The translations under genes and the position numbers were made by a program. This document shows, piece by piece, positions 26,705 to 34,837 of a DNA stretch of 64,000 bases (the stretch's first letter is position 1; every line of letters starts with the position of its first letter). The notes below the pieces were generated by a model. The model was given only the letters and a program-made list of their open reading frames with translations. It was not told the DNA's origin and ran no database searches. Source of the DNA: Treponema_I sp045599005 (GTDB lineage: Bacteria > Spirochaetota > Spirochaetia > Treponematales > Treponemataceae); assembly GCA_045599005.1 (NCBI GenBank), contig JAZRVF010000006.1, forward strand, positions 1 through 64,000, given 5' to 3'.

Positions 26705-28753
26705 ATGAACCAGTTGAACAGTAACTCAAAGATTGATTTTTCCGCCATTGACAATGAGAACCTTTCTCCCGCCATCAGATACGCTACAGACGCATTGCTC
26801 CGGGATCTGAAAAAGTGTTTTCTGCCTTCTGACAATCCGGGACTCTGCATCGCACTCAGAAATGCAGAGCTTCCTGCGGAACAGTTTGCGCTTGATGCAG
26901 ACGGCAGAGACCTTTCACTCTCTGCCGCAGATGAACTTGGCTTTGTCTACGGACTTTTCCACATCAGCCGGCATTTTCTTGGAGTCCTGCCCTTCTGGTT
27001 CTGGAATGATCAGCCTTTTGAACCTGGACCGGCAGTCTCAGTTCCGGAAAATTACTGCTTCCGGTCAGTCCCGCAGCGGATACGTTTCCGCGGCTGGTTT
27101 GTAAATGACGAAGTTCTTGTCTCAACCTGGAAAGTTGACGGCTCCTCAACATTGCCCTGGGAAATGATTTTTGAAGCCCTTCTCCGTTCCGGCGGAAATA
27201 CGGTGATTCCCGGCACTGACCAGAATTCACGCATCTACGCAGACCTTGCCTCAAGAATGGGCCTTTATGTCACACATCATCATGCGGAACCTTTGGGAGC
27301 CGAGATGTTTTCCCGTGCCTATCCGGATCTGAATCCCTCCTACGACGAACACCCGGAGCTCTTTCACAAACTCTGGGAAAATGCCATCAAAGCCCAGCAG
27401 GGACATAAAGTCATCTGGAATCTGGGTTTCCGCGGTCAGGGCGACTGTCCTTTCTGGCAGAACGATCCCCGTTATGACACAGACCAGAGCCGTGGAAAAC
27501 TCATGTCAGACCTTATTCTCCGGCAGTTCCGCATGGTAAAGGAATCCTGTCCTGATGCCGTATGTTCCACAAATCTTTACGGTGAGACAATGGAACTTTA
27601 TCAGAAAGGATTTCTCCAGCTGCCGGACGAGATAATCCGCATATGGGCAGACAATGGATACGGCAGAATGGTCAGCAGGCGTCAGGGCAACCACAATCCA
27701 AGGATCTGTTCTCTGCCGGAGAAACCCGGAACCGGAAGCAACGGCATCTATTACCACATCTCATTCTATGATCTTCAGGCAGCCGGTCATGTTGCAACAT
27801 TGCCGAACAGCCCTGAATTTGTCGCCGCAGAACTTGAGCAGGTTGTTGAGAAGCAATGCACGGATCTGTGGATCATAAACTGTTCCAACGTAAAGCCCCA
27901 TGTCTATCTCCTTGATTTTGTGGCACAGCTCTGGAATCAGCCCATGTCTGCCGGAGAACACGGTGAAAAGTATGCGGCCGCCTACTACGAAGCCGGTTCC
28001 GCCTCCCAGATCGCCGCCTGCCTTGACGGATACAGCAGGGCCTGTGTCCAGTACGGTCCCAACACTGATGACCGGGCAGGTGAACAGTACGAAACTCATC
28101 TTTCCCGCATGCTGGCAGCCCAGGTCATGATTAATGCGGCGGCGGCCACACCTGATGCCCCCTGTCAGGATGCGCTCTGGGCCTGTAACAGTGCGTCACT
28201 TTCAGAACAGGCTTCATTCATCGCAAAAAAATGTGAGGAAGGAATACGCAGTTTTTCCCTTCTGAAAAACCAGTGTCTTGAGACTCTCTCAAATATCAGA
28301 AGCAGAAATGCCGCAAAACTTTTTGATGACAGCATCCATCTTCAATGCACGGTCCGTCTCTACGGAATGGCCGGCTGTCACTGGCTCTGCAGGGCTGTGG
28401 AAGATTTTGGCCAGAGAAATTACATCTCCGCCTTTTATCATGCAGGTCACGCCGCCGGCAGTTTCAGTGCGGCAGACAGCTGCCTCCGGGATGCGGAACA
28501 TGGGCGATGGCACGGATTCTATGCCAATGAATGTCTCGCTGACTTCAAGTATTCCGCAGAAGTCATGAGAAACTTCATGGGATTCATCCGTGCTGTTGGG
28601 GACGGTCCTCAATATTACAGATGGCACCGGGAATTTCTCTACAGCAGGGAAGACAGCCGGGTCTCCCTCATCCTGATCAAAGAGAACCATGTTTCTGATC
28701 CAGAACTTTATTCTCTGATGGATAAACGCTTCCAGGAAAGCCTCATTCAATAA
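26705..28753 (+). CDS. GH115-like xylan alpha-glucuronidase
   Basis: 682 aa from the ATG at 26705. GH115 enzymes remove (4-O-methyl)glucuronic acid from xylan. The signs are FRGWFVNDE near residue 125, the HHHAEPLGA stretch near 195, the WNLGFRGQGDCPFW segment near 245 and the YYHISFYDLQAAG segment near 350. Most family members are longer and carry an extra C-terminal domain, which is lacking here. There is no signal peptide, so it should act in the cytoplasm on imported oligosaccharides. A TATGGT six bases before the ATG hints at a leaderless start, but no convincing -35 is seen. Confidence 0.82.
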   Translation: MNQLNSNSKIDFSAIDNENLSPAIRYATDALLRDLKKCFLPSDNPGLCIALRNAELPAEQFALDADGRDLSLSAADELGFVYGLFHISRHFLGVLPFWFWNDQPFEPGPAVSVPENYCFRSVPQRIRFRGWFVNDEVLVSTWKVDGSSTLPWEMIFEALLRSGGNTVIPGTDQNSRIYADLASRMGLYVTHHHAEPLGAEMFSRAYPDLNPSYDEHPELFHKLWENAIKAQQGHKVIWNLGFRGQGDCPFWQNDPRYDTDQSRGKLMSDLILRQFRMVKESCPDAVCSTNLYGETMELYQKGFLQLPDEIIRIWADNGYGRMVSRRQGNHNPRICSLPEKPGTGSNGIYYHISFYDLQAAGHVATLPNSPEFVAAELEQVVEKQCTDLWIINCSNVKPHVYLLDFVAQLWNQPMSAGEHGEKYAAAYYEAGSASQIAACLDGYSRACVQYGPNTDDRAGEQYETHLSRMLAAQVMINAAAATPDAPCQDALWACNSASLSEQASFIAKKCEEGIRSFSLLKNQCLETLSNIRSRNAAKLFDDSIHLQCTVRLYGMAGCHWLCRAVEDFGQRNYISAFYHAGHAAGSFSAADSCLRDAEHGRWHGFYANECLADFKYSAEVMRNFMGFIRAVGDGPQYYRWHREFLYSREDSRVSLILIKENHVSDPELYSLMDKRFQESLIQ

Positions 28754-28773
28754 CCCAGCAAATGCCCCACCCA

Positions 28774-28989
28774 TGTCATCCTGAGCGCTTCCATTTTGTC
28801 ATCCTGCGCACATCCACCGCTTTGTCATCCTGAGCGAAGTCGAAGGATCTCCATAAAAACATTATACGCTTTGTGAGATGTTTCGACTTCGGCTGCGCCT
28901 CCGCTCAACATGACAACGTACCGCACAGTCACCCTGCGCACACCCACCCTGTCATCCTGAGCGGAATGAGCACAGCGAATGAAGTCGAA
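28774..28989. repeat. GTCATCCTGAGCG repeat cluster 2
   Basis: Four to five direct or degenerate copies of GTCATCCTGAGCG (near 28776, 28797, 28823, 28951) and one inverted copy (28873-28914, ending CCGCTCAACATGACA). Some copies end in GAAGGATCT, others in GAAACATCT; the inverted copy matches the ACATCT variant, so arms have changed in step. It fills the gap between the GH115 gene and birA. Confidence 0.75.
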
Positions 28990-29002
28990 ACATCTCTTGA
29001 CT

Positions 29003-29045
29003 TTGTGATCCAGAATTCGTTACCCTATAAAAAATCATGGGTAAC
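29003..29045 (+). promoter_or_regulatory. birA promoter with overlapping BirA-type operator
   Basis: TTGTGA (29003-29008), a 17-bp spacer and TATAAA (29026-29031) end five bases before the birA ATG, so transcription should begin near the start codon. GTTACCC (29019-29025) and GGGTAAC (29039-29045) are perfect inverted arms 13 bp apart, with outer bases resembling TTGTTA/TAACAA, the known shape of BirA operators. The site straddles the -10 box and the start codon, suited to repression by biotin-loaded BirA. Confidence 0.6.
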
Positions 29046-29978
29046 AAAACACTTTCCACAAAACAGAAAATCCTTTCCATACTCCGTCAGGCACAGGGAC
29101 CGCTTTCCGGCAATCAGCTCGCCAATGAATGCGGCATCTCAAGAACCTCCGTGTGGAAAGCCGTGCAGTCTCTTTCCGAATGCGGCTACATTATTTCCAG
29201 TGAAAAAAAAGGTTACCTCCTTGTAAAAGACAACAAAGAAAGCCTTTACCCCTGGGAATTCGGCAATGAAGAAGACGCATTCTCCCACTTTGCCGTCACA
29301 GAATCCACAATGCAGGAGGCACGGCGCATCGCCTCCGAAAACCTGGGCAGAACTGATTCCACACGCATCATAACGGCCGACGCACAGACTCAGGGACAGG
29401 GACACAGAGGACACAGCTGGACAACAGCAGAGAACAGTCTTGCCTTCACGATCATCAACCATGACAGGGTGAATGCCGCTGAAAGCAGCCGGCTGATGAT
29501 GGCCGCACAGATTACCCTTGTGGAACTTCTGCGGAGTCTTTCTGACAGGGCCTTTTTTCTGCGCTGGCCAAACGATATCTGGTCACCACAGGGAAAAATC
29601 GCCGGCATTCTTGACGAAGTGAATTCCCTTGGGTGCGAATGCAGGTGGATCAATCTGGGCATCGGGCTGAATTTCAAGGCTGCACCTGATATGCCGAACA
29701 CAGACAGCGCCTTTTCCCCGGACGTTTCCATCACACGCCATGAATTTCTTCAGCAGTTTGTCCACGCTTTTGACAGGCAGAAACAGACTGCGCTCCAAGC
29801 CACTTCTGAACTGGAAAACCACTGGAATTCCCTCTGTTCAGATTTTGGAAAAGAAGTCCGTCTTGAGAACGGGCAGTCATCAATTTTTTATGGATTGAAT
29901 TCCTACGGATGGGGAAGATTCTCATCACAGGGTGTTGAATCACTCATTCCGCCAGGAAAAATCAGTTTTACAAAATAA
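29037..29978 (+). CDS. birA: bifunctional biotin ligase / biotin operon repressor BirA
   Basis: 313 aa. An N-terminal winged helix (about 5-62; SRTSVWKAVQSLSECGY) precedes a biotin-protein ligase domain with WPNDIW and GKIAGIL (Lys187). It makes biotinyl-AMP, transfers biotin to carboxylase carrier proteins, and as a DNA-binding protein represses biotin genes. In the biotinyl-AMP loop (about 119-128) the usual GRGRRGR reads GQGHRGH, so the positions of three arginines are Gln, His and His. Bacteroidetes enzymes vary at similar places, so activity is still likely. It heads the transporter operon. Confidence 0.93.
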   Translation: MGNKTLSTKQKILSILRQAQGPLSGNQLANECGISRTSVWKAVQSLSECGYIISSEKKGYLLVKDNKESLYPWEFGNEEDAFSHFAVTESTMQEARRIASENLGRTDSTRIITADAQTQGQGHRGHSWTTAENSLAFTIINHDRVNAAESSRLMMAAQITLVELLRSLSDRAFFLRWPNDIWSPQGKIAGILDEVNSLGCECRWINLGIGLNFKAAPDMPNTDSAFSPDVSITRHEFLQQFVHAFDRQKQTALQATSELENHWNSLCSDFGKEVRLENGQSSIFYGLNSYGWGRFSSQGVESLIPPGKISFTK

Positions 29979-30008
29979 TAAAAACAAAGTTTCATAACAG
30001 GAGTAATC

Positions 30009-30632
30009 ATGAACAGAAAACTTTTGAACGGTATTTTCATCGCTGTATTCGCAGCACTTGTCGCAGTATGCGGGTTCATCCGCATTCCCTTCGGTCCCAT
30101 GGGCATTCCCATCGTCCTCCAGAACATGATGGCAGTCCTCTGCGGCTCACTTCTTGGCTGGTGGAAAGGAGCACTGAGCGTTGTTCTTTTCATTGCGGCA
30201 GGTGCAATCGGAATCCCGGTTTTCTCAGGCGGACGTGCAGGAATCGCAGTTCTTACAAGTCCCACAGGCGGATTCATTTTCGGATGGATTATTTCCGCCC
30301 TGCTTACAGGACTTATCTGCGGCGGTCCAAAATTCGCCCTTAAAAAGATCACAAAATCCAAGGTGATTTTTACCACTATTGGCATTGTTGCCGGATTTTT
30401 GGTACTTTATGTTCCTGGCGTCATTCAGTTCATGGCGATTAAAAACGCTGCCGCTGCTGCCGCCGGAGATCCAGACGCAGTCATCACAGTAGGTCAGGCC
30501 ATTGCCGGCTGTATGCTGCCCTATCTGCCTGGTGACGCAATCAAGGCAGTTGTTGCTGTTCTGGTTTCTCTGAAACTCAAACCGGTTTGCGCACAATATC
30601 TGGAAGATAATCCGGTTTCTTCCCAGGACTGA
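30009..30632 (+). CDS. bioY: biotin ECF transporter substrate-binding protein BioY
   Basis: 207 aa with about six membrane segments. It binds biotin from outside and works as the S component of an energy-coupling-factor transporter. Family marks are the FGPMGIPIVLQNMM stretch near residue 30, SPTGGFIFGW near 87 and the PYLPGDAIKAV segment near 175. A run of six alanines at about 144-150 lies in a periplasmic or loop region. It has an AGGAG Shine-Dalgarno 30 bp after birA and is followed 4 bp later by the ATPase gene. Confidence 0.95.
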   Translation: MNRKLLNGIFIAVFAALVAVCGFIRIPFGPMGIPIVLQNMMAVLCGSLLGWWKGALSVVLFIAAGAIGIPVFSGGRAGIAVLTSPTGGFIFGWIISALLTGLICGGPKFALKKITKSKVIFTTIGIVAGFLVLYVPGVIQFMAIKNAAAAAAGDPDAVITVGQAIAGCMLPYLPGDAIKAVVAVLVSLKLKPVCAQYLEDNPVSSQD

Positions 30633-30636
30633 TCAA

Positions 30637-31386
30637 ATGATTCAGATTGCTCACGTTTCAAAAGCTTTTTTATTGCAGACACAGGAAAAGAATTACACCA
30701 AAAAAGCTCTTGATGACGTGAGCTTCACAGTTTCTGACGGTGAGACCCTTGTAATCGGCGGCGCCAACGGTTCCGGAAAAAGCCTTCTCATGTCAATCAT
30801 CAGCGGGCTTGATTCCCCGGATTCAGGCAGTGTCTCAGTCACCGACAGATCCGGCCGCCCGACAAAATGCGGACTGGTGTTCCAGGATGCAGATTCCCAG
30901 ATTCTAGGCGAAACCCCTTTGGAAGACGTGATGTTCGGCCTTAAAAGCGCCGGTATCCCCAGAAAAGAAGCCCGCATCAAAGCTCTGGACGCCCTTGGTC
31001 AGGTGGGACTTACGGAAAAAGCTGAATACACGGCCCGGTTCATGTCAGGCGGGGAAAAACGCAGACTGAGCGTGGCAGGAATTCTTGCCTTGAACCGTGA
31101 CACTCTTATTTTTGATGAGCCTTACGCAAATCTTGATTACGAAGGCGTTATCCAGGTGAACCGGCTTCTGGAAACCCTTAAGACTTCCGGAAAAACACTG
31201 CTCATCCTTACCCACGAACTTGAGAAATGTCTTGGTCTTGCAGACCGTTTTCTTGTGCTTTTTGAAGGCCACAAAGTTTTTGACGGAACTCCCGCCCAGG
31301 GCCTTGAGCAGAACCTTGAACAGTGGAGCATACGGAATCCACTTGTTACATACAGAAACCCGGAAGATCTTGTGTGGCGGAAATGA
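30637..31386 (+). CDS. bioM: ECF/BioM-type ABC transporter ATPase
   Basis: 249 aa. Walker A GGANGSGKS at about 44-52, Q-loop near VFQDADSQI, signature MSGGEKRR near 130, Walker B LIFDEPYANLD near 152. It powers biotin uptake with BioY and the downstream EcfT. The symbol is given from its place in the operon; as a single ATPase with dedicated neighbours it fits the BioMNY type more than the shared group II ECF module, which needs two ATPases. Confidence 0.9.
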   Translation: MIQIAHVSKAFLLQTQEKNYTKKALDDVSFTVSDGETLVIGGANGSGKSLLMSIISGLDSPDSGSVSVTDRSGRPTKCGLVFQDADSQILGETPLEDVMFGLKSAGIPRKEARIKALDALGQVGLTEKAEYTARFMSGGEKRRLSVAGILALNRDTLIFDEPYANLDYEGVIQVNRLLETLKTSGKTLLILTHELEKCLGLADRFLVLFEGHKVFDGTPAQGLEQNLEQWSIRNPLVTYRNPEDLVWRK

Positions 31387-32027
31387 AAAAAAAAGCAGGC
31401 ATAAACTTCGGAATCTTCCAGTACATACACGGCCACACTTTCATGCACAGAATGCCGGCACTGCTCAAGCTTTTCATCATGTTCGCCGCCAGCATCGCTC
31501 TTTTCAACCTGCCTCTCCGCTGGTGTGCCGCAGCCTTCATAATCTTCATGATCCTTGCCTTTATCTGCCGCATTCCCTTTCTGCTCCAGATTGCAGACAT
31601 GCAGATCGGTTTCTATAATTTCCTGCTTTTTTACCTGCTCTCACTCTGGAACACACACAGTTTTGTGCCCCTTTTCAGTGATATTCTCCAATGTTCCAGA
31701 ATCCTTGTTACACTGCAATGTTCCTCACTGCTTTTCCGTACCACAAGCCCATTGAATCTTCAGAATGCACTTGAAGATGCAGAACTTGCAGTAAGAAGAT
31801 TTTTCCATGGGAAACCAAAAACTTCTCTCGCGCAGATCCTCAGCTTTTTTCTGCTTTTCATTCCCCGGATCTTTGACATTGTCTTCAAAGTGAACAAAGC
31901 ATACAAAGCAAGAAGTTCAAAAAGCGGCATAAAAAAAATCCTTGCTGTTGTCCCGGTTGTGATCTCCCTCTCAATGAACAGCGCATTCAGAACAGCACGT
32001 GCAGTTGCCGCCCGCAGCACAAACTGA
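31383..32027 (+). CDS. bioN: ECF transporter transmembrane protein (BioN/EcfT)
   Basis: 214 aa. The ATG at 31383 overlaps the ATPase stop in ATGA, so translation is coupled. About five hydrophobic segments precede a cytoplasmic KARSS-type motif near residue 178 (AYKARSSKSG), which fits the Ala-Arg-Gly/Ser coupling motifs of EcfT proteins. It anchors the ATPase to BioY. An earlier in-frame start at 31323 would overlap the ATPase gene by 60 bp and is not supported. The operon end has no clear terminator. Confidence 0.88.
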   Translation: MKKKAGINFGIFQYIHGHTFMHRMPALLKLFIMFAASIALFNLPLRWCAAAFIIFMILAFICRIPFLLQIADMQIGFYNFLLFYLLSLWNTHSFVPLFSDILQCSRILVTLQCSSLLFRTTSPLNLQNALEDAELAVRRFFHGKPKTSLAQILSFFLLFIPRIFDIVFKVNKAYKARSSKSGIKKILAVVPVVISLSMNSAFRTARAVAARSTN

Positions 32028-32294
32028 TTTTTCACGCTGAATTTCCTCACGGACATCAGCTTATTTTATAAATTACGAAAAGGAAGTCGCGGCTGACAAA
32101 AACACCCGCAGGATTGTTCCATAGTTTCCTTACCAGCCTGCGCGTGTAGCGACGCTAGCTAGCGGTTTTGGCAGCTGCGCATTGACTGGTAGTAGTTTTA
32201 TTTGAATCAACATTCTGTCAAACTGATTCCTCCACTTCAAAAATTATTTGATTCACTATATGATTGCATGGTATCAACTTGTTTTGGAGGAATT
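32028..32294. other. 267-bp intergenic region with palindrome and imperfect hairpin
   Basis: CGCTAGCTAGCG (32153-32164) is a perfect 12-bp palindrome. It sits in the loop of an imperfect inverted repeat whose ends are TACCAG (near 32131) and CTGGTA (near 32186), with TGCGCG/TGCGCA inside. A possible -35 TTGATT lies near 32250 before pflA, and a GGAGG (32286-32290) serves its ATG. No gene is seen. Confidence 0.5.
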
Positions 32295-33128
32295 ATGACA
32301 GGCTATATTCATTCATCAGAAAGTTTCGGTTCAGTAGACGGTCCCGGTGTTCGCTACATTGTTTTTCTGTCCGGCTGTCCACTCAGATGCCTTTACTGCC
32401 ACAATCCTGACACATGGAACATGACTGACGGTCATCAGGAAACAGCCGATGAGATTCTTGAACGGGCACTCCGGTGCAGACCTTACTGGGGAAAAAGCGG
32501 CGGTATTACAGTCAGCGGCGGCGAACCTCTCATGCAGATTGATTTTATCACTGAACTTTTTACAAAAGCCAAGGCAAAAGGTGTGAACACCTGCATTGAT
32601 ACTTCCGGTGGTCCTTTCACAATGAACGGTGAATGGTTCGAAAAATTCAGGAAACTTATGGAAGTTACAGACCTCCTGCTTATGGACATCAAGCACATTG
32701 ATGAGGATGAACACGTAAAACTTACAGGCCATACCGGAAAAAACATCCGCGAGATGTTTGCCTACCTTGCAGAAATCAACAAACCAATCTGGATCCGGCA
32801 CGTTCTTGTTCCCGGCATCACCGACAATGATGAATTCCTTACAAGAACACGTGATTTCATACGCACTCTGCCAAACGTCTACCGTGTGGAAATTCTTCCA
32901 TATCACAGTCTTGGCAAGATGAAGTATGACAAACTTGGTATTGAATACAAACTTGCAGATCTTGATTCCCCCTCAAAGGAACGCATTGAGAACGCACGCA
33001 CAATTCTTGAATGCAGCAGATACACACGCTGGGAGTCTGAATTAAGCGAAGAACACGCCACCGGAACAAGTGCGACCGGTTCAGACAGTGATACCCGCGC
33101 CGACGCCTGCGGTCGTCAGTGTTCCTGA
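32295..33128 (+). CDS. pflA: pyruvate formate-lyase activating enzyme (radical SAM)
   Basis: 277 aa; the ATG at 32295 has GGAGG four bases before it. A radical-SAM cluster motif CPLRCLYC has C28, C32 and C35, and GGEPLMQ follows near 75. The enzyme uses SAM and a 4Fe-4S cluster to install the glycyl radical in pyruvate formate-lyase, the entry to anaerobic acetyl-CoA and formate. The last 25 or so residues form a Ser/Thr/Asp-rich tail that family members usually lack. No pfl gene is in the window. Its stop overlaps the DUF763 start in TGATG. Confidence 0.92.
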   Translation: MTGYIHSSESFGSVDGPGVRYIVFLSGCPLRCLYCHNPDTWNMTDGHQETADEILERALRCRPYWGKSGGITVSGGEPLMQIDFITELFTKAKAKGVNTCIDTSGGPFTMNGEWFEKFRKLMEVTDLLLMDIKHIDEDEHVKLTGHTGKNIREMFAYLAEINKPIWIRHVLVPGITDNDEFLTRTRDFIRTLPNVYRVEILPYHSLGKMKYDKLGIEYKLADLDSPSKERIENARTILECSRYTRWESELSEEHATGTSATGSDSDTRADACGRQCS

Positions 33129-34378
33129 TGAAGCGCACCGGGCACGCGGACCTTCCCCTTCACACCGGCACTGTTCCTAAATGGCTTGCCGACCGTATGA
33201 TGCAGATGGGCACCCTGATTGTGGAATCCATTGTGCAGAATTACGGAAAGCGTGAAGTTCTTCTCCGTCTGAGTGATCCTCTCTGGTTCCAGTCCTTCGG
33301 CGCCGTGATGGGCATGGACTGGCATTCATCGGGAATCACAACCAGCGTGATGTACGCCCTGAAACGGGGACTGAACGCCCGTGCAAAAGAACTTGGGCTC
33401 TGTGTCTGCGGTGGCCGCGGTAAATACTCCCGGCAGACTCCTGACGAACTCCGTTTCTTAGGTGACGCAACCGGCATGGATGCAGACGCACTTGTCCGGG
33501 CAAGCAAACTTACGGCAAAAGTTGACAACACTGCAGTTCAGGACGGTTATCAGCTTTATATGCACAACTTTATTCTTGCTGATGACGGCAGCTGGGCTGT
33601 TGTCCAGCAGGGAATGAATCCTGCGGCAAAAACTGCCCGCCGTTACCACTGGTGCTCTCTTGCATTGCCCCAAACCCCCGATTCTTTTGTGAACGCGCCC
33701 CATACGGGAATCATCGGTGAAAACCGGGGAACAATCCTGAACCTTACAGACGCAGAAGCTGATGAGACACGCAGTTCCATCCTTACACTGGTAAAAGAGG
33801 ATCCGGCAAAGGTAATCAGAGAAGCAGAACTTATCGCTTCCTGCAATGCCTCTTCGCTTCCAGAGACCGGTTCTCTTTTTGAGGCCCAGTATCTTCAGGG
33901 CGTGCAGAAATCACTGACAATGCCTGCCCACCATGAAGTCCGTAAAGAAGATGTGGATTTAAAAAGGCTTGGAGCTGTTCTTGCAACTTCCCACGGTCAG
34001 AACCCTGAAAACTTTGAGAACCTGCTGCTCACACCTGGTCTGGGCCCCCGGACTCTCCAGTCTCTGACACTGGTAAGCGAAGTCATCAACGGAACGCCGA
34101 GTCGTTTCACAGATCCTGCCCGTTTTTCCTTTGCACATGGTGGCAAAGACGGACACCCATTCCCTGTTCCGCTTACAATTTATGACGAATCCATCCGGGT
34201 TCTGCATGACAGCATTGAAAAATCAAAGCTGGGCTACAATGACAAGTCCGACTGTATCCGCCGTCTGCATCAGAGCGCTCTTGCAATCGAAAAGCATTGC
34301 GAACCGGAAGCAGACTTTGACGCAGTCCTCAGATATGAAAAAGCCCATTCCAAGGAATGGAACGGGCGAACATGCTGA
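33128..34378 (+). CDS. DUF763 family protein
   Basis: 416 aa. MKRTGHADLPLHTGTVPKWL at the N-terminus and the ADDGSWAVVQQGMN segment near 160 identify DUF763 (PF05559), known mainly from archaea and some anaerobic bacteria, with no agreed function. The ATG overlaps the pflA stop by one base and lacks its own Shine-Dalgarno, so translation depends on pflA. The 3' end of the gene contains a hairpin and A-run that form a terminator for the opposite strand. No catalytic motif can be named. Confidence 0.9.
   Translation: MKRTGHADLPLHTGTVPKWLADRMMQMGTLIVESIVQNYGKREVLLRLSDPLWFQSFGAVMGMDWHSSGITTSVMYALKRGLNARAKELGLCVCGGRGKYSRQTPDELRFLGDATGMDADALVRASKLTAKVDNTAVQDGYQLYMHNFILADDGSWAVVQQGMNPAAKTARRYHWCSLALPQTPDSFVNAPHTGIIGENRGTILNLTDAEADETRSSILTLVKEDPAKVIREAELIASCNASSLPETGSLFEAQYLQGVQKSLTMPAHHEVRKEDVDLKRLGAVLATSHGQNPENFENLLLTPGLGPRTLQSLTLVSEVINGTPSRFTDPARFSFAHGGKDGHPFPVPLTIYDESIRVLHDSIEKSKLGYNDKSDCIRRLHQSALAIEKHCEPEADFDAVLRYEKAHSKEWNGRTC
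34338..34367 (-). terminator. minus-strand terminator inside the DUF763 coding sequence
   Basis: On the minus strand GCCC-GTTC-CATTCC pairs with GGAATGGGC and is followed by TTTTT (plus A-run at 34338-34342). It would end the pheS-side transcript after the 34385 gene, 18 bp past that gene's stop. The hairpin bases are also codons of the DUF763 C-terminus. Confidence 0.65.
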
Positions 34379-34384
34379 TTCGAT

Positions 34385-34819
34385 TCAATAACGGGATTTA
34401 AGATGGTTCAACTGGCGGTCCAGTTCAATCAGCCTTCTGTGAAGTTCCTCCACCTGATTCAGGCTGTTTATGATTTTTGACTGCATGTACATATCTGCAA
34501 GAAATCCGTCAAAGACAAAATCCGCAAAAGTTGCAAAACCACCAAGATTCATCTGAAAATCAGTAGGAATGTAGATATCTTTCAGTTCGCGCTGCAGATC
34601 GTGAAGCAGGGAATTAATCCGGGTCATGACATTTGAAGCCTTGTTCAAGGATGAATACTTGAACAGATCCATCATCATGCCCTTACCGAAAATATCCGCA
34701 AGACCCCAGTTCCGGGCTGACCGGAAGTGTCTTTCAGCCTGAGGAAGCAGATCCAGAAGCTGATTCAGAATCTGCTGTGCCTCATTGATTTCTCTAAGAT
34801 TATCCAAAGAATTCTCCAT
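34385..34819 (-). CDS. hypothetical helical protein
   Basis: 144 aa from the ATG at 34819; a TTG at 34822 is an alternative. It is almost all alpha-helical, with heptad-like Leu patterns at both ends (LREINEAQQILNQLLDLLP and NQVEELHRRLIELDRQLNHL), so coiled-coil pairing is likely. A central Gly/Phe-rich segment NLGGFATFADFVFDGFLADM separates them. No signal peptide, no recognised family. It lies 18 bp after pheS and probably shares its transcript. Confidence 0.7.
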   Translation of the reverse strand: MENSLDNLREINEAQQILNQLLDLLPQAERHFRSARNWGLADIFGKGMMMDLFKYSSLNKASNVMTRINSLLHDLQRELKDIYIPTDFQMNLGGFATFADFVFDGFLADMYMQSKIINSLNQVEELHRRLIELDRQLNHLKSRY

Positions 34820-34837
34820 CAAGCGGGAAGCCTCAGA

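Noticed and set aside
26690..26705. Leaderless promoter for the GH115 gene
   Set aside because: TATGGT lies six bases before the ATG, but no acceptable -35 box exists and the -10 is weak, so it was not counted with the ten cases.
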